A stretch of 64,000 bases of DNA from Chryseobacterium takakiae (lineage in GTDB: Bacteria; Bacteroidota; Bacteroidia; Flavobacteriales; Weeksellaceae), in NCBI RefSeq assembly GCF_900129385.1, contig NZ_FQVO01000006.1:124001-188000 (forward strand), given 5' to 3'. Position numbers and translations under genes: made by a program. Of this stretch, positions 34,093 through 42,714 are shown in pieces (within the stretch, counting starts at the first letter, position 1; each line of letters starts with the position of its first letter). The notes beneath the pieces are model-generated. The model was given only the letters and a program-made list of their open reading frames with translations, did no database searches and was not told the DNA's origin.

Positions 34093-34103
34093 TATTCTTT
34101 AAT

Positions 34104-34514
34104 TTATTCTTTCCAGTTTTCTTTAATCAGTTCCATGAGGTAATCCGGGCATTTCACTAATTTATTGGTTTTAGCGTCAAGAAAAAAAAGTGTGGTAGAA
34201 GCCTCTGTAATTTTAACATGTTTTTCGTTAAAAATTTCATATTCGAATTCAATTCTCACACCCGGAATTTTTTTAACATAGGTGTGGATTTCCAGTTCTT
34301 CATCATAAAAAGCCGGCCGCAAATACTTAATTTTATACTCTGAAACAGGCAGCCAAATTCCTTGATTTTCAATCTCATTATAAGACATTCCGATGCTGCG
34401 GAAAAGTTCTACCCGGCCAATTTCGAGGTACTCTGCATAATTGCCGTAGTAAACGTATTTCATGGGGTCTGTTTCTCCGTAACGTACTCGTAATGAGTGT
34501 TTTGTGTGTATCAT
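34104..34514 (-). CDS. YbgC/FadM-type acyl-CoA thioesterase
   Basis: A 136-residue single hotdog domain. The active-site region is RYGETDPMKYVYYGNYAEYLEIGR (about 10-33), with the Asp of ETDPM as the conserved catalytic residue; the common variant is RYxETDxMGxVHHxNYxxYxExGR. It hydrolyses acyl-CoA in the cytoplasm. It probably shares a transcript with pheA, from a TATATTTG element at 34537-34544. Confidence 0.9.
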   Translation of the reverse strand: MIHTKHSLRVRYGETDPMKYVYYGNYAEYLEIGRVELFRSIGMSYNEIENQGIWLPVSEYKIKYLRPAFYDEELEIHTYVKKIPGVRIEFEYEIFNEKHVKITEASTTLFFLDAKTNKLVKCPDYLMELIKENWKE

Positions 34515-34536
34515 TATTCCTGCTTATATATACATA

Positions 34537-34544
34537 CAAATATA
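34537..34544 (-). promoter_or_regulatory. -7 promoter element (TATATTTG) of thioesterase-pheA
   Basis: Minus-strand TAnnTTTG match 23 bases before the start codon, within the divergent region facing dnaA. Confidence 0.5.
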
Positions 34545-34652
34545 TTTTTAAATAATCAATAAGCGCAATATTTTTTTTTGAAATAAAAAATTTAGACCTT
34601 TGTCTTCCTTCTATAAAACAATACTAACTAAGAATTAATCGGGGCATAAATT

Positions 34653-36107
34653 ATGAATGAAAATTTAATGTTGACATGGCAGAAGTGCCTTCAGTTCATG
34701 CGCGATAATCTAAACGCTGCTGAAGACAATTCTGATCTTAAAAAACTTGAAAAATCTTTCGATTTACTGTTTGATAAAGTACAGCCAATTTCTTTGGTTG
34801 ACAACAATCTTACATTAATGGTCCCGAGTGATTTTTACAAGGAATATATTGAGGATAACTACCTGTCCTTGCTTTCTGCTGCCCTGAAGAAAAATATAGG
34901 AAAAGGTGTAAAATTATGGTATTCGGTGATGGAAAATAAGCCTTCCGGTTTAGAAAAGCCCGTTACCATGAATATGAAAGGAAAAACCGTTCCTACACCT
35001 AAAGTTCAGGAAACAATGCCTCAGGGATTTTCATCCAATATCGTCAATCCTTTTGTAGTGCCGGGAATCAAAAAAGTAAATATTGATTCCAACTTAAAAT
35101 CGGATTTCTCTTTTGATAATTATGTAGAAGGAGAGAGCAATAAATTTGCGGCAACCGTAGCAAGATCTATTGCCAAAAGACCGGGAGCAACAGCTTTCAA
35201 CCCTTTATTTTTATATGGAGGATACGGAGTAGGAAAAACCCATCTTGGCCAGGCGGTAGGACTGGAAGTGAAAAGCCAGTTTCCGGATAAGGTAGTTTTG
35301 TATCTGTCTTCTGAAAAATTCATCCAGCAGTTTATTTCGGCTGCCAAAGCCCACAAACAGACAGAATTTGCCAATTTTTACCAGATGGTGGATGTTTTGA
35401 TTATTGATGATATCCAGTTTCTTTCCGGTAAATCTGCAACCCAGGATAGTTTCTTCCATATTTTCGATTATCTTCACCAGAATGGAAAGCAGATTATCCT
35501 GACATCTGATAAAGCTCCGGCTGATATCATGGATATTCAGGACAGAATTGTTTCCCGCTTCAAATGGGGACTTTCCGCAGAAATTAAATCTCCGGATTAC
35601 AGCACCCGTAAACAGATTATCGTTGATAAACTAAGCAGAGATGGTATCGTCCTTACTGAAGATATGCTGGATTTCTTGGCATCAGAAGCTAAAACAAATG
35701 TAAGAGAACTCATCGGGGTGATCAATTCCGTGATTGCGTATTCTACCATTTATAAATCAGATTTAAGTCTTGAATTATTAAAGGATACCATCAACAAGAT
35801 TGCAGCGAACCAGAAGAAAATTATCAATATTCCTTATATTCAGGAAGTGGTTTGCGATTATTTCGGGATCAAAAGAGAACAGCTTTTATCCAAAACAAGA
35901 AAAAGAGAAATCGCGCTTCCAAGGCAGCTCGCCATGTATTTCGCAAAAGAGCTTACGAATGCAACCTTTACTAAAATAGGTGAGGAAATGGGAGGAAAAG
36001 ACCATTCAACAGTAATGTATGCCTGCGAAACAATTAAAGATGTTTCTAAAATCGATAAAGAGGTGAAGAAATACGTTAAGGAATTATCCGAAAGAATTAA
36101 GCAATAA
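34653..36107 (+). CDS. dnaA: Chromosomal replication initiator DnaA
   Basis: 484 residues. Domain I covers about 1-90 and a poorly conserved linker follows. The AAA+ domain has GGYGVGKTHL (Walker A) and VLIIDDIQFL (Walker B), and the C-terminal DNA-binding domain carries the signature GGKDHSTVMYACETI. It binds DnaA boxes and opens oriC. No cluster of TTATNCACA boxes and no dnaN are in the flanking sequence, so the origin is probably elsewhere. Confidence 0.97.
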   Translation: MNENLMLTWQKCLQFMRDNLNAAEDNSDLKKLEKSFDLLFDKVQPISLVDNNLTLMVPSDFYKEYIEDNYLSLLSAALKKNIGKGVKLWYSVMENKPSGLEKPVTMNMKGKTVPTPKVQETMPQGFSSNIVNPFVVPGIKKVNIDSNLKSDFSFDNYVEGESNKFAATVARSIAKRPGATAFNPLFLYGGYGVGKTHLGQAVGLEVKSQFPDKVVLYLSSEKFIQQFISAAKAHKQTEFANFYQMVDVLIIDDIQFLSGKSATQDSFFHIFDYLHQNGKQIILTSDKAPADIMDIQDRIVSRFKWGLSAEIKSPDYSTRKQIIVDKLSRDGIVLTEDMLDFLASEAKTNVRELIGVINSVIAYSTIYKSDLSLELLKDTINKIAANQKKIINIPYIQEVVCDYFGIKREQLLSKTRKREIALPRQLAMYFAKELTNATFTKIGEEMGGKDHSTVMYACETIKDVSKIDKEVKKYVKELSERIKQ

Positions 36108-36203
36108 GAAATTATTTAATGTAAATATTGAAAATGGAGAATAAATTTTATTCTTCATTTTTTATTTAGTTTTGTCTGAATTTAATTTTATTACAATACC
36201 GCC

Positions 36204-36653
36204 ATGAAAATACTGATGGTCTGTCTCGGAAATATTTGCAGAAGTCCGCTTGCCGAGGGAATTATGAAAGCGAAAGCTCCCAATAATTTTTATATAGATT
36301 CTGCAGGAACCATTTCACTCCACGAAGGGAAACACCCCGATAAAAGAGCCATACAAACCGCAGCCCGCCACGGAATTGACATTTCCCAACAGAGATCCAG
36401 ACCCATCACTAAAGCAGATTTTGAAAAATTTGATAAAATTTACTGCATGGATGTAGATGTATTGGCAGACGTAGTTTCCAAGGCAAGAAACGAAGACCAG
36501 CGAAAAAAAGTTTCCTTATTTCTGGAAATCCTGGACGATCATCAACATGCTGAAGTTCCGGATCCGTATTGGGGAGATATGAAAGAGTTCGAAGAAGTTT
36601 TTCAATTGCTGGATCGTGGTTGTGAAGCTATTTTAAAACAAATTCCGGCATAA
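36204..36653 (+). CDS. Low-molecular-weight protein-tyrosine phosphatase
   Basis: 149 residues. The P-loop CLGNICRS (Cys7 to Ser14) gives the nucleophile Cys7 and Arg13, and the general acid Asp lies in VPDPYWG near residue 119. The length is standard. It dephosphorylates phosphotyrosine or small phosphates in the cytoplasm. No tyrosine-kinase or capsule gene is adjacent, so its target is unknown. The neighbour is an RsmI-like gene. Confidence 0.92.
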   Translation: MKILMVCLGNICRSPLAEGIMKAKAPNNFYIDSAGTISLHEGKHPDKRAIQTAARHGIDISQQRSRPITKADFEKFDKIYCMDVDVLADVVSKARNEDQRKKVSLFLEILDDHQHAEVPDPYWGDMKEFEEVFQLLDRGCEAILKQIPA

Positions 36654-36733
36654 AGCTTTACCTTTGCTTAATGATGTCAATTTTACAGGACATCTAAAAT
36701 TTTAAACTTTAAGAAAGACTAAAAAATAAAACA

Positions 36734-37432
36734 ATGCTTTTTCTACTTCCTGCTTATCTTTCGGAAAATACTTCTATCAGTCATTTTTCACCAGTGATAA
36801 AAGATTATATCATGCAGACCGATTACTTTTTCGTGGAAAATGAAAAAACCGCAAGAAAAGTGGTAAAATTCTTTGCCCCCGAAAAGAAGCAATCTGATCT
36901 TAAACTCTTTCTGCTGGATAAGTACACTGAAAACGCGGATATTAAAGAAGCGCAGGAAATGATGCTGAAAGGGCAGGACTTTGGATTGCTTTCTGAGGCC
37001 GGACTTCCCTGTATTGCAGATCCGGGGAGTCTCATGGTAAAATGGTGTCACGAAAAGAATATTCGGGTGATTCCTATTTCGGGTCCTTCGTCTATCATTC
37101 TGGCGTTGATTTCGAGCGGTTTCAACGGGCAGGAATTTACCTTCAACGGCTATCTTCCGATTGATAAAGGTGAAAAGAAGAAACAGATCCTTCATCTGGA
37201 AAACCTTGTTCAGAAAACAGGTTATTCGCAGATTTTCATGGAAACCCCCTATCGCAATAATCAACTTTTTGAAGATTTAATCAAGTTTTTATCTCCCAAT
37301 ACAAAGCTGTGCATTGCTGCCAATATCAACGATCCGGAGCATGAATTCATCAAAACCAAAACCATAAAAGAATGGCAGAAACAGAAACCGGAACTGCATA
37401 AAATTCCGGCGGTTTTTGTTTTAGGGAAATAG
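36734..37432 (+). CDS. RsmI-like SAM-dependent methyltransferase
   Basis: A 232-residue tetrapyrrole-methylase fold with the RsmI-type sequence GLLSEAGLPCIADPGSLMV and PISGPSSIILALISSGFNG, then FNGYLPI and QIFMETPYRN. RsmI methylates the ribose of C1402 in 16S rRNA, but this short flavobacterial form is divergent at the N-terminus (MLFLLPAYLSEN). It may be an RsmI paralogue with a different target. Confidence 0.82.
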   Translation: MLFLLPAYLSENTSISHFSPVIKDYIMQTDYFFVENEKTARKVVKFFAPEKKQSDLKLFLLDKYTENADIKEAQEMMLKGQDFGLLSEAGLPCIADPGSLMVKWCHEKNIRVIPISGPSSIILALISSGFNGQEFTFNGYLPIDKGEKKKQILHLENLVQKTGYSQIFMETPYRNNQLFEDLIKFLSPNTKLCIAANINDPEHEFIKTKTIKEWQKQKPELHKIPAVFVLGK

Positions 37433-37509
37433 AAAATTTACATCTCACGCTGATTTTGCAGATCGAGCAGATTTACGGTCAAATTTGATTTCTATATTTG
37501 TTAAAAGAT

Positions 37510-37684
37510 GCTTTCCTTCGACAAGCTCAGGATAAACTCTTGTCTCAGCATGATATCTCTAATACTAACTGTTGTTATGTAGTGGTGTAAGACTGAACCT
37601 TTCAAGGTCTTTATAATAGAGAATACCTAAGTATTATGCATGCTAGTTATTTTAAAACAGTGTCAGACTGAGCTTGTCGAAGTC
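37510..37684. repeat. Inverted pair of CTTCGACAAGCTCAG-type repeats
   Basis: CCTTCGACAAGCTCAGGA at about 37515-37532 and its near complement ACTGAGCTTGTCGAAGTC at about 37667-37684 face each other in an intergenic region of 288 bases between the RsmI-like gene and the DUF4349 gene. The core resembles dispersed intergenic repeats. Nothing else was recognised in 37433-37720. Confidence 0.65.
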
Positions 37685-37720
37685 TTTTGGTAGAGACTTT
37701 TATTAACAGGCATTTACCCT

Positions 37721-38584
37721 CTATTTTTTCTTCCTGTTTCTCCATTTTCTCCAAAGGAAAACAACCACAGGAATCAGCAGGAAGAAAGGCCAAAGCGAAA
37801 CGACTCCCAACAAGAAAGCTACAAAACTGTTCCAGCCTTCCGTTACCGAATCGCCGAACCGGCTTCCAAAACCAATTTTCGATGTCGCAGAACTTCTGAT
37901 TTTTTCTTTGTATAAACTCAGATTTAAAGTGCTGTAATTTACACGGTCATCAATAAAACGAAGCCTGCCTTCCGCAATGTCAATTTCATCTTCCAGAGCA
38001 CGAATATTTTCCTGGATTTCCAAAATGTCTTTCGTTGTTTTTGCGCTTTGCAGCATGTCGCGGTATTTCTCAAGATAGATTTTTTTGTTTCCGAGTTTTA
38101 TGGAAACGTTAGTATATTCTTCCGTTACGTCATTGGATGAAATGTTTTTTGACAGGACAGAACCTATTCCATTAGAAAAAGAATGGATCAATGCATCAAA
38201 ATTCTGATGAGGAACTCTTATGATAATATCTAAATTTTCATCGGTATCCGTATTCTGAAACTCTTCTTTCTGAATATACGCTTTGTTGTTTTTAAGAATG
38301 GAATTGATCTGTTCCTGAGCCTTTTTGATATCGCCAACCTGAATTCTCATTTCACCGTTTTTGATAATTTTCTTGGTAATTGTATTACTCTGCGAAGGCG
38401 AATTTTCAGAACCAACTTCCAGATTGGGAGGCATCATTTTTTCAGACACTGAAACTGGGGCACTGACTCCTGCTACCTTATCTTCCTGGATGATATCAGC
38501 CATATTGGCATTAAGTGCCTGCGGTTCATTTTTTTTACAATGTATAAGAAATAAACAGAATAAAGGGATCAGTAATTTTTTCAT
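37721..38584 (-). CDS. DUF4349 lipoprotein
   Basis: 287 residues. Signal and lipobox end at IHC (Cys16), followed by a low-complexity linker. The DUF4349 domain begins KIIKNGEMRIQVGDIKKAQEQI and contains a coiled coil (KTTKDILEIQENIRALEDEIDIAEGRLRFIDDRV). A C-terminal membrane helix (SLWPFFLLIPVVVFLW) and a basic tail follow. It spans periplasm to inner membrane. The family is of unknown function and is thought to be envelope-related. Confidence 0.88.
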   Translation of the reverse strand: MKKLLIPLFCLFLIHCKKNEPQALNANMADIIQEDKVAGVSAPVSVSEKMMPPNLEVGSENSPSQSNTITKKIIKNGEMRIQVGDIKKAQEQINSILKNNKAYIQKEEFQNTDTDENLDIIIRVPHQNFDALIHSFSNGIGSVLSKNISSNDVTEEYTNVSIKLGNKKIYLEKYRDMLQSAKTTKDILEIQENIRALEDEIDIAEGRLRFIDDRVNYSTLNLSLYKEKIRSSATSKIGFGSRFGDSVTEGWNSFVAFLLGVVSLWPFFLLIPVVVFLWRKWRNRKKK

Positions 38585-38713
38585 GGATAAAAGTTTGATT
38601 GAATCACAGCAAAAAGTGTACTGAAAATTTTATCAGAACGGCAATGATCGGTTTTTCTCTTTTTTAACCAATTATTTTAAAAGCAGATTGAAATAATTTT
38701 ATATTTTTAGTCC

Positions 38714-39781
38714 ATGAAAAAAAGTCTTTTAGCTATTGTTTTTTCTCCATTTTTACTATTTGCCCAGGAAGTTCCGAAACTTACCGATGAGGTGGCCGTA
38801 AAATTATCCGAAAAGCCGCTTCATTGCATTACTCAGGAATATCCGAATAAAACCGCACATATCATCAACAATGAAAATGAAGTTCCTTTAAGTCCGAAAG
38901 CACTGCATCCCAGCTTTTATGGCTGTTTCGATTGGCACAGTTCTGTACACGGACACTGGATGCTGGTTCGTTTATTAAAAACAAAGCCGGGACTTTCCAT
39001 TGCAAAAGACATTGAAAATACGCTGGATCAATCATTCAGCAAAGAAAATCTGCAGGCAGAAGCAGATTATTTTACCAAATATCAGCTTACCGGAACTTTT
39101 GAAAGAACCTATGGCTGGGCGTGGCTTCTTAAGCTCGATGAAGAGCTCACTACATGGAATCATCCTAAAGCAAAAATATGGCATCAGAACCTTAAACCGT
39201 TAACAGATAAGATTCTTGTGGCCTGGAAAACCTATCTTCCAAAACAAACTTATCCGAACAGAACGGGTGTTCACCCTAACAGTGCTTTTGCCATGGCTTT
39301 CGCGGTGGACTGGGCAAGGTCGGCGGGAGATAAGGAATTTGAAAATCAGCTGATTGAAAAAGCAAAATATTTTTATTTAAAAGATGAAAAAACGCCTGCC
39401 TATCTTGAACCGGACGGATCAGATTTCTTTTCTCCGAGCCTCGAAATAGCAGATTTAATGCGAAGGGTTTTACCACAGAAAGAGTTTGTACAATGGCTGG
39501 ATACGTTTTATGAGAAACGCAGTATTCAAAATATAGAAAAAATCCCCGTTGTGAGTGATCTCTCAGATTATCAGACGGTACATTTAGTTGGTTTATCTTT
39601 TTCGAAGGCGTGGTGCATGAAAGGAATTGCAAAATCTCTTCCCGATAATCATCATTTAAAAAAGGAATTTCAGAAAACAGCAGCCGTATTCCTGAGCAAC
39701 GGGCTTCCATTGCTTTTCCAGGGAAATTATGGCGGCGATCACTGGCTGGCAAGTTTCGCAGTGTACGCTCTGGAAGATTAA
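38714..39781 (+). CDS. DUF2891 family exported protein
   Basis: 355 residues with a signal peptide (MKKSLLAIVFSPFLLFAQE). The domain shows LHPSFYGCFDWHSSVHGHWMLVRL, TYGWAWLLKL and GGDHWLASFAVYAL, typical of DUF2891. The multiple His/Trp motifs and helical repeats resemble an (alpha/alpha)6-barrel, so glycan processing is plausible but unproven. Monocistronic by position. Confidence 0.88.
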   Translation: MKKSLLAIVFSPFLLFAQEVPKLTDEVAVKLSEKPLHCITQEYPNKTAHIINNENEVPLSPKALHPSFYGCFDWHSSVHGHWMLVRLLKTKPGLSIAKDIENTLDQSFSKENLQAEADYFTKYQLTGTFERTYGWAWLLKLDEELTTWNHPKAKIWHQNLKPLTDKILVAWKTYLPKQTYPNRTGVHPNSAFAMAFAVDWARSAGDKEFENQLIEKAKYFYLKDEKTPAYLEPDGSDFFSPSLEIADLMRRVLPQKEFVQWLDTFYEKRSIQNIEKIPVVSDLSDYQTVHLVGLSFSKAWCMKGIAKSLPDNHHLKKEFQKTAAVFLSNGLPLLFQGNYGGDHWLASFAVYALED

Positions 39782-39840
39782 TCCCATTTAAAGCGTGATG
39801 CTGATAGAGTGAAGTTATGTAGCTTAAAAACTAGCTCCCA

Positions 39841-39899
39841 TCTTCAATCATCAGTTTCAATCATCAATCATCAATCATCAATCATCAATCATCAATTAT
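39841..39899. repeat. Heptanucleotide microsatellite (ATCATCA)n
   Basis: Repeated AATCATC/ATCATCA with a 7-bp period, about six copies, between the convergent DUF2891 and DUF962 genes. No frame depends on it. Confidence 0.85.
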
Positions 39900-39904
39900 T
39901 ATAT

Positions 39905-40378
39905 TTAATATCTGATTCCCAATTTTTTAAGGATAAAACTCAGCAGCCAGATTGGCCCGACTAAAAGAAATTGTAAATCTTTAAGAAAAGATGGTTTTTT
40001 TCCTTCAATTTTGTGGCCCACAAACTGGAAAATCCAGGTGATTACAAAGACCGAGAAGTAAACGATCCATGAATTTTCTTTAAAACGTATATTGATTCCA
40101 TACGCAAAGCTTTCCATAATCACCATCAGAATAAACATGATGATGCTCACAACAAACGAAAGCCTCATGTAAAAGATGGTAACCAAAGCGATGGCTGTAA
40201 AGCTCACGTAACTAATTTCACCGATGTAGATAAAGCCGATCGACTTTGACGGAATAAGGGAAATAAATCCTAAAATGCTCCAGAAAATCAACGGAACACA
40301 GATCCAGTGGATCAGTTTATTGGTAGAATTCCTGTGGCTTTCACTGTATTCTGCAAAAAGCAAATCAATTTTTCTCAT
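39905..40378 (-). CDS. DUF962/Mpo1-like membrane protein
   Basis: 157 residues. The Mpo1-type start LFAEYSESHRNSTNKLIHWICVPLIFWS is followed by three to four further hydrophobic helices and WIFQFVGHKIEGKKP, with the histidines of the family (H15, H24 and GH near residue 122). Yeast Mpo1 is an iron-dependent dioxygenase acting on 2-hydroxy fatty acids; the bacterial proteins are less studied. Single gene. Confidence 0.88.
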   Translation of the reverse strand: MRKIDLLFAEYSESHRNSTNKLIHWICVPLIFWSILGFISLIPSKSIGFIYIGEISYVSFTAIALVTIFYMRLSFVVSIIMFILMVIMESFAYGINIRFKENSWIVYFSVFVITWIFQFVGHKIEGKKPSFLKDLQFLLVGPIWLLSFILKKLGIRY

Positions 40379-40412
40379 AGCTGTAATTTGGACACACTAA
40401 AATAATAAATTT

Positions 40413-40443
40413 TTGTAATCACTCAGCAGATTGCTTACATTTG
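40413..40443 (+). promoter_or_regulatory. Promoter of the AraC-type gene
   Basis: TTG (40413-40415), 20-base spacer, TACATTTG (40436-40443). The ATG at 40448 follows four bases after it, so the transcript is leaderless or nearly so. Confidence 0.6.
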
Positions 40444-40447
40444 TTCT

Positions 40448-41293
40448 ATGTCTGTCCTAGAAAAATTCGGAGTTGAAATTTTTACACAACATAATATTTT
40501 CGAGAGAATTGCTGTCGACAAACCTTTCCGTCCTGAAAATCCTGCCTTTATCTTTATAAAATCTGGAACGATCAAGCTGAAACAGCATTTTCGGGATCTG
40601 GAACTTTCCGCCAATATGTTCATGGTTACAGATCCGCAGACGGTCTATGAAATGATCTCGGTGAGCGATGATTTTCAATCCAGAATGGTATCTTATAAAA
40701 GAGAATTTATTTCTGCTTTATCATTAAAATTCAACAGATTAATTACATACCGGTATTTTCGTCAGCAGATGAACATCGGCGTTCCTTTTCATGCCGATGA
40801 AATGGAAGTCGTATGGAAAAGCGTTAATTTCTTAAAATATATGCTAGATTCTGAAACGGAAATGACCTATAAAAAAGAGATTGTGGAACATCTGTTTTCC
40901 GTATTCTGCTACCAAATGGCCGGAATTATTTCCAAAGAAGACAGCAGTGCCATGAACCAGATGTCAAGACAGGAAGAAATTGTTTTTGTTTTTCTGAATG
41001 ATGTGGCTAAATATCATACAACTGAAAGAAGTGTAGAGTTTTATGCAGGACGGCAGTCGATTACAACCAGACATCTATCGTCAGTCGTTAAAACGGTTAC
41101 CGGCAAATCGGCCAGTGAGATCATTGCCTTAATTGTGATCAATGAAGCAAAGGTGCTTCTGAACTCCTCCAGTAAGCCGGTATCCGAAATTTCTTCTATC
41201 CTGGGTTTCAGTGATCAATATTCGTTTTCTCATTTTTTTAAGAAACATTTAGGCGAGAGCCCGACACAGTATAGAAACCAGTTCGAAAATTAA
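40448..41293 (+). CDS. AraC-family transcriptional regulator
   Basis: 281 residues. The N-terminal sensing domain (about 1-180) is cupin-like (FIKSGTIKLKQHF). The C-terminal double HTH carries RHLSSVVKTVTGKSASEIIALIVINEAKVLL and the signature ISEISSILGFSDQYSFSHFFKKHLGESPTQYR (read as SEISSILGFSD...). It lies directly before the TolC-HlyD-MFS operon on the same strand, with its own promoter, and is the likely regulator of that efflux system. Confidence 0.9.
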   Translation: MSVLEKFGVEIFTQHNIFERIAVDKPFRPENPAFIFIKSGTIKLKQHFRDLELSANMFMVTDPQTVYEMISVSDDFQSRMVSYKREFISALSLKFNRLITYRYFRQQMNIGVPFHADEMEVVWKSVNFLKYMLDSETEMTYKKEIVEHLFSVFCYQMAGIISKEDSSAMNQMSRQEEIVFVFLNDVAKYHTTERSVEFYAGRQSITTRHLSSVVKTVTGKSASEIIALIVINEAKVLLNSSSKPVSEISSILGFSDQYSFSHFFKKHLGESPTQYRNQFEN

Positions 41294-41332
41294 AATCTTA
41301 CATTTGAACATCTTTTTCCAAAATTCAAACAT

Positions 41333-41362
41333 TTGTTTGAGTCTGGAGGTGCCATAACTTTG
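41333..41362 (+). promoter_or_regulatory. Promoter of the efflux operon
   Basis: TTG (41333-41335), 19-base spacer and TAACTTTG (41355-41362), 20 bases before the TolC-like start. It fits the flavobacterial consensus well. Confidence 0.65.
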
Positions 41363-41382
41363 CATTCGTAAAACAAGGTAAA

Positions 41383-42693
41383 ATGGTACAGAATATAAAA
41401 ACAGTGCTGTCATTAATGATAGCAGTCTTTCCTGCGCTGTCTTTTTCACAGGAAATAAAACAGATGACGGCAAATGAAGTAGCAGAACTTGCGCTACAGA
41501 ACCATCAGCAGCTGAAAGTTTCTGCACAGAATATTGATATCGCAAAACAGAATACAAATGTTGTAAAATTGCAGAAACTCCCGAATATTACCGCTTCTAC
41601 AAGTCAGTTTTATTTGGGTGATGCTGTAGCGATAGATAAAGATTTTTCAAACTCTGCCAACGTTCCGATGCCTCATTATGGAAGTTCGTATGGGGTTCAG
41701 GCAACCCAGCTGATCTTTAAAGGCGGACTGGTGAATAAATCTATTGAGATGGCGGGTCTTCGCGAGCAGCTTTCTGAGCTTGATCTGGAGAAAAACAAAC
41801 AGGATGTGAAAATTCTGGTGATGTCCAATTATCTGGATGTTTATAAAATCGTAAATCAGGAGAAGGTTTTTCAGAATAACAAAAAGCTGGCTCAGGAAAG
41901 GCTTAAGAATATTCAGAAATTTTATCAGCAGGGAATGGTGACCCGTAATGAAGTGATCCGTGGGGAGTTGGCGATCAAGAACCTGGATCAGGGCATTCTT
42001 ACATTAGCCAACAATAAAAAGATTCTTAATTATAATTTAAATATTGCCCTCGGATTAGCTCCGGATACGGAAATCGTTCCCGTTGAAAGTCTGGAGAACA
42101 AAGAATCAGGAATTGGTATTGACTATTATCTGAATCTTGCCCATGACAACAATCCTCTGCTAAAGTCGGCACAAACCAACGTGAATGTTGCCGACAAAAA
42201 TATCGAAATCATTAAAACGGATAAGGCACCAACCATTTCAGGATTTGGAGGATATAGTTTGCAGAGACCGATAACCACCAGAAATCCTGTTCTGGATATG
42301 TATTCAGGAGGATGGCAAACCGGAATTTCCCTCAGCTATAATATTGATAATTTATATAAAACCAAAGAAAGGGTAAAATTGGGAGAGCTTCAGAAAAACC
42401 AAGCCAATGATGCGGTTACGTTAACACAGCAGAATGTAGATATGGCAGTAAATGCTTCTTATATCAAATATCAGGAAGCAATTCAGCAGGCAGAGATTCT
42501 TAATGATGCTAAAAAATTAGCAGAAGAAAACTATAAGATTACGGAAGCAAAATACCTTAATCAGCTTGCGGTTCAGGCGGAAATGATCGATGCGCAGAAT
42601 CAGAAATTACAGTCGGAATTAGATTATGCCAATGCAGAGATCAATGTGCTGTATCAATATTACAATCTGCGGAAATCAACAGGGACATTATAA
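41383..42693 (+). CDS. TolC-family outer-membrane efflux protein
   Basis: 436 residues. A signal peptide (ending near LSFSQ) is followed by two repeats of long helices and strands typical of outer-membrane efflux proteins. The first starts ANEVAELALQNHQQLKVSAQNIDIAKQ and the second DYYLNLAHDNNPLLKSAQTNVNVADKNIEI. It forms the exit duct of a tripartite pump with the HlyD-like and MFS proteins encoded next. Substrate unknown. Confidence 0.93.
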   Translation: MVQNIKTVLSLMIAVFPALSFSQEIKQMTANEVAELALQNHQQLKVSAQNIDIAKQNTNVVKLQKLPNITASTSQFYLGDAVAIDKDFSNSANVPMPHYGSSYGVQATQLIFKGGLVNKSIEMAGLREQLSELDLEKNKQDVKILVMSNYLDVYKIVNQEKVFQNNKKLAQERLKNIQKFYQQGMVTRNEVIRGELAIKNLDQGILTLANNKKILNYNLNIALGLAPDTEIVPVESLENKESGIGIDYYLNLAHDNNPLLKSAQTNVNVADKNIEIIKTDKAPTISGFGGYSLQRPITTRNPVLDMYSGGWQTGISLSYNIDNLYKTKERVKLGELQKNQANDAVTLTQQNVDMAVNASYIKYQEAIQQAEILNDAKKLAEENYKITEAKYLNQLAVQAEMIDAQNQKLQSELDYANAEINVLYQYYNLRKSTGTL

Positions 42694-42714
42694 TTTTTTA
42701 AGGTAAATATAACA

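Noticed and set aside
34515-34652. oriC next to dnaA
   Set aside because: No DnaA-box cluster seen; only divergent promoters.
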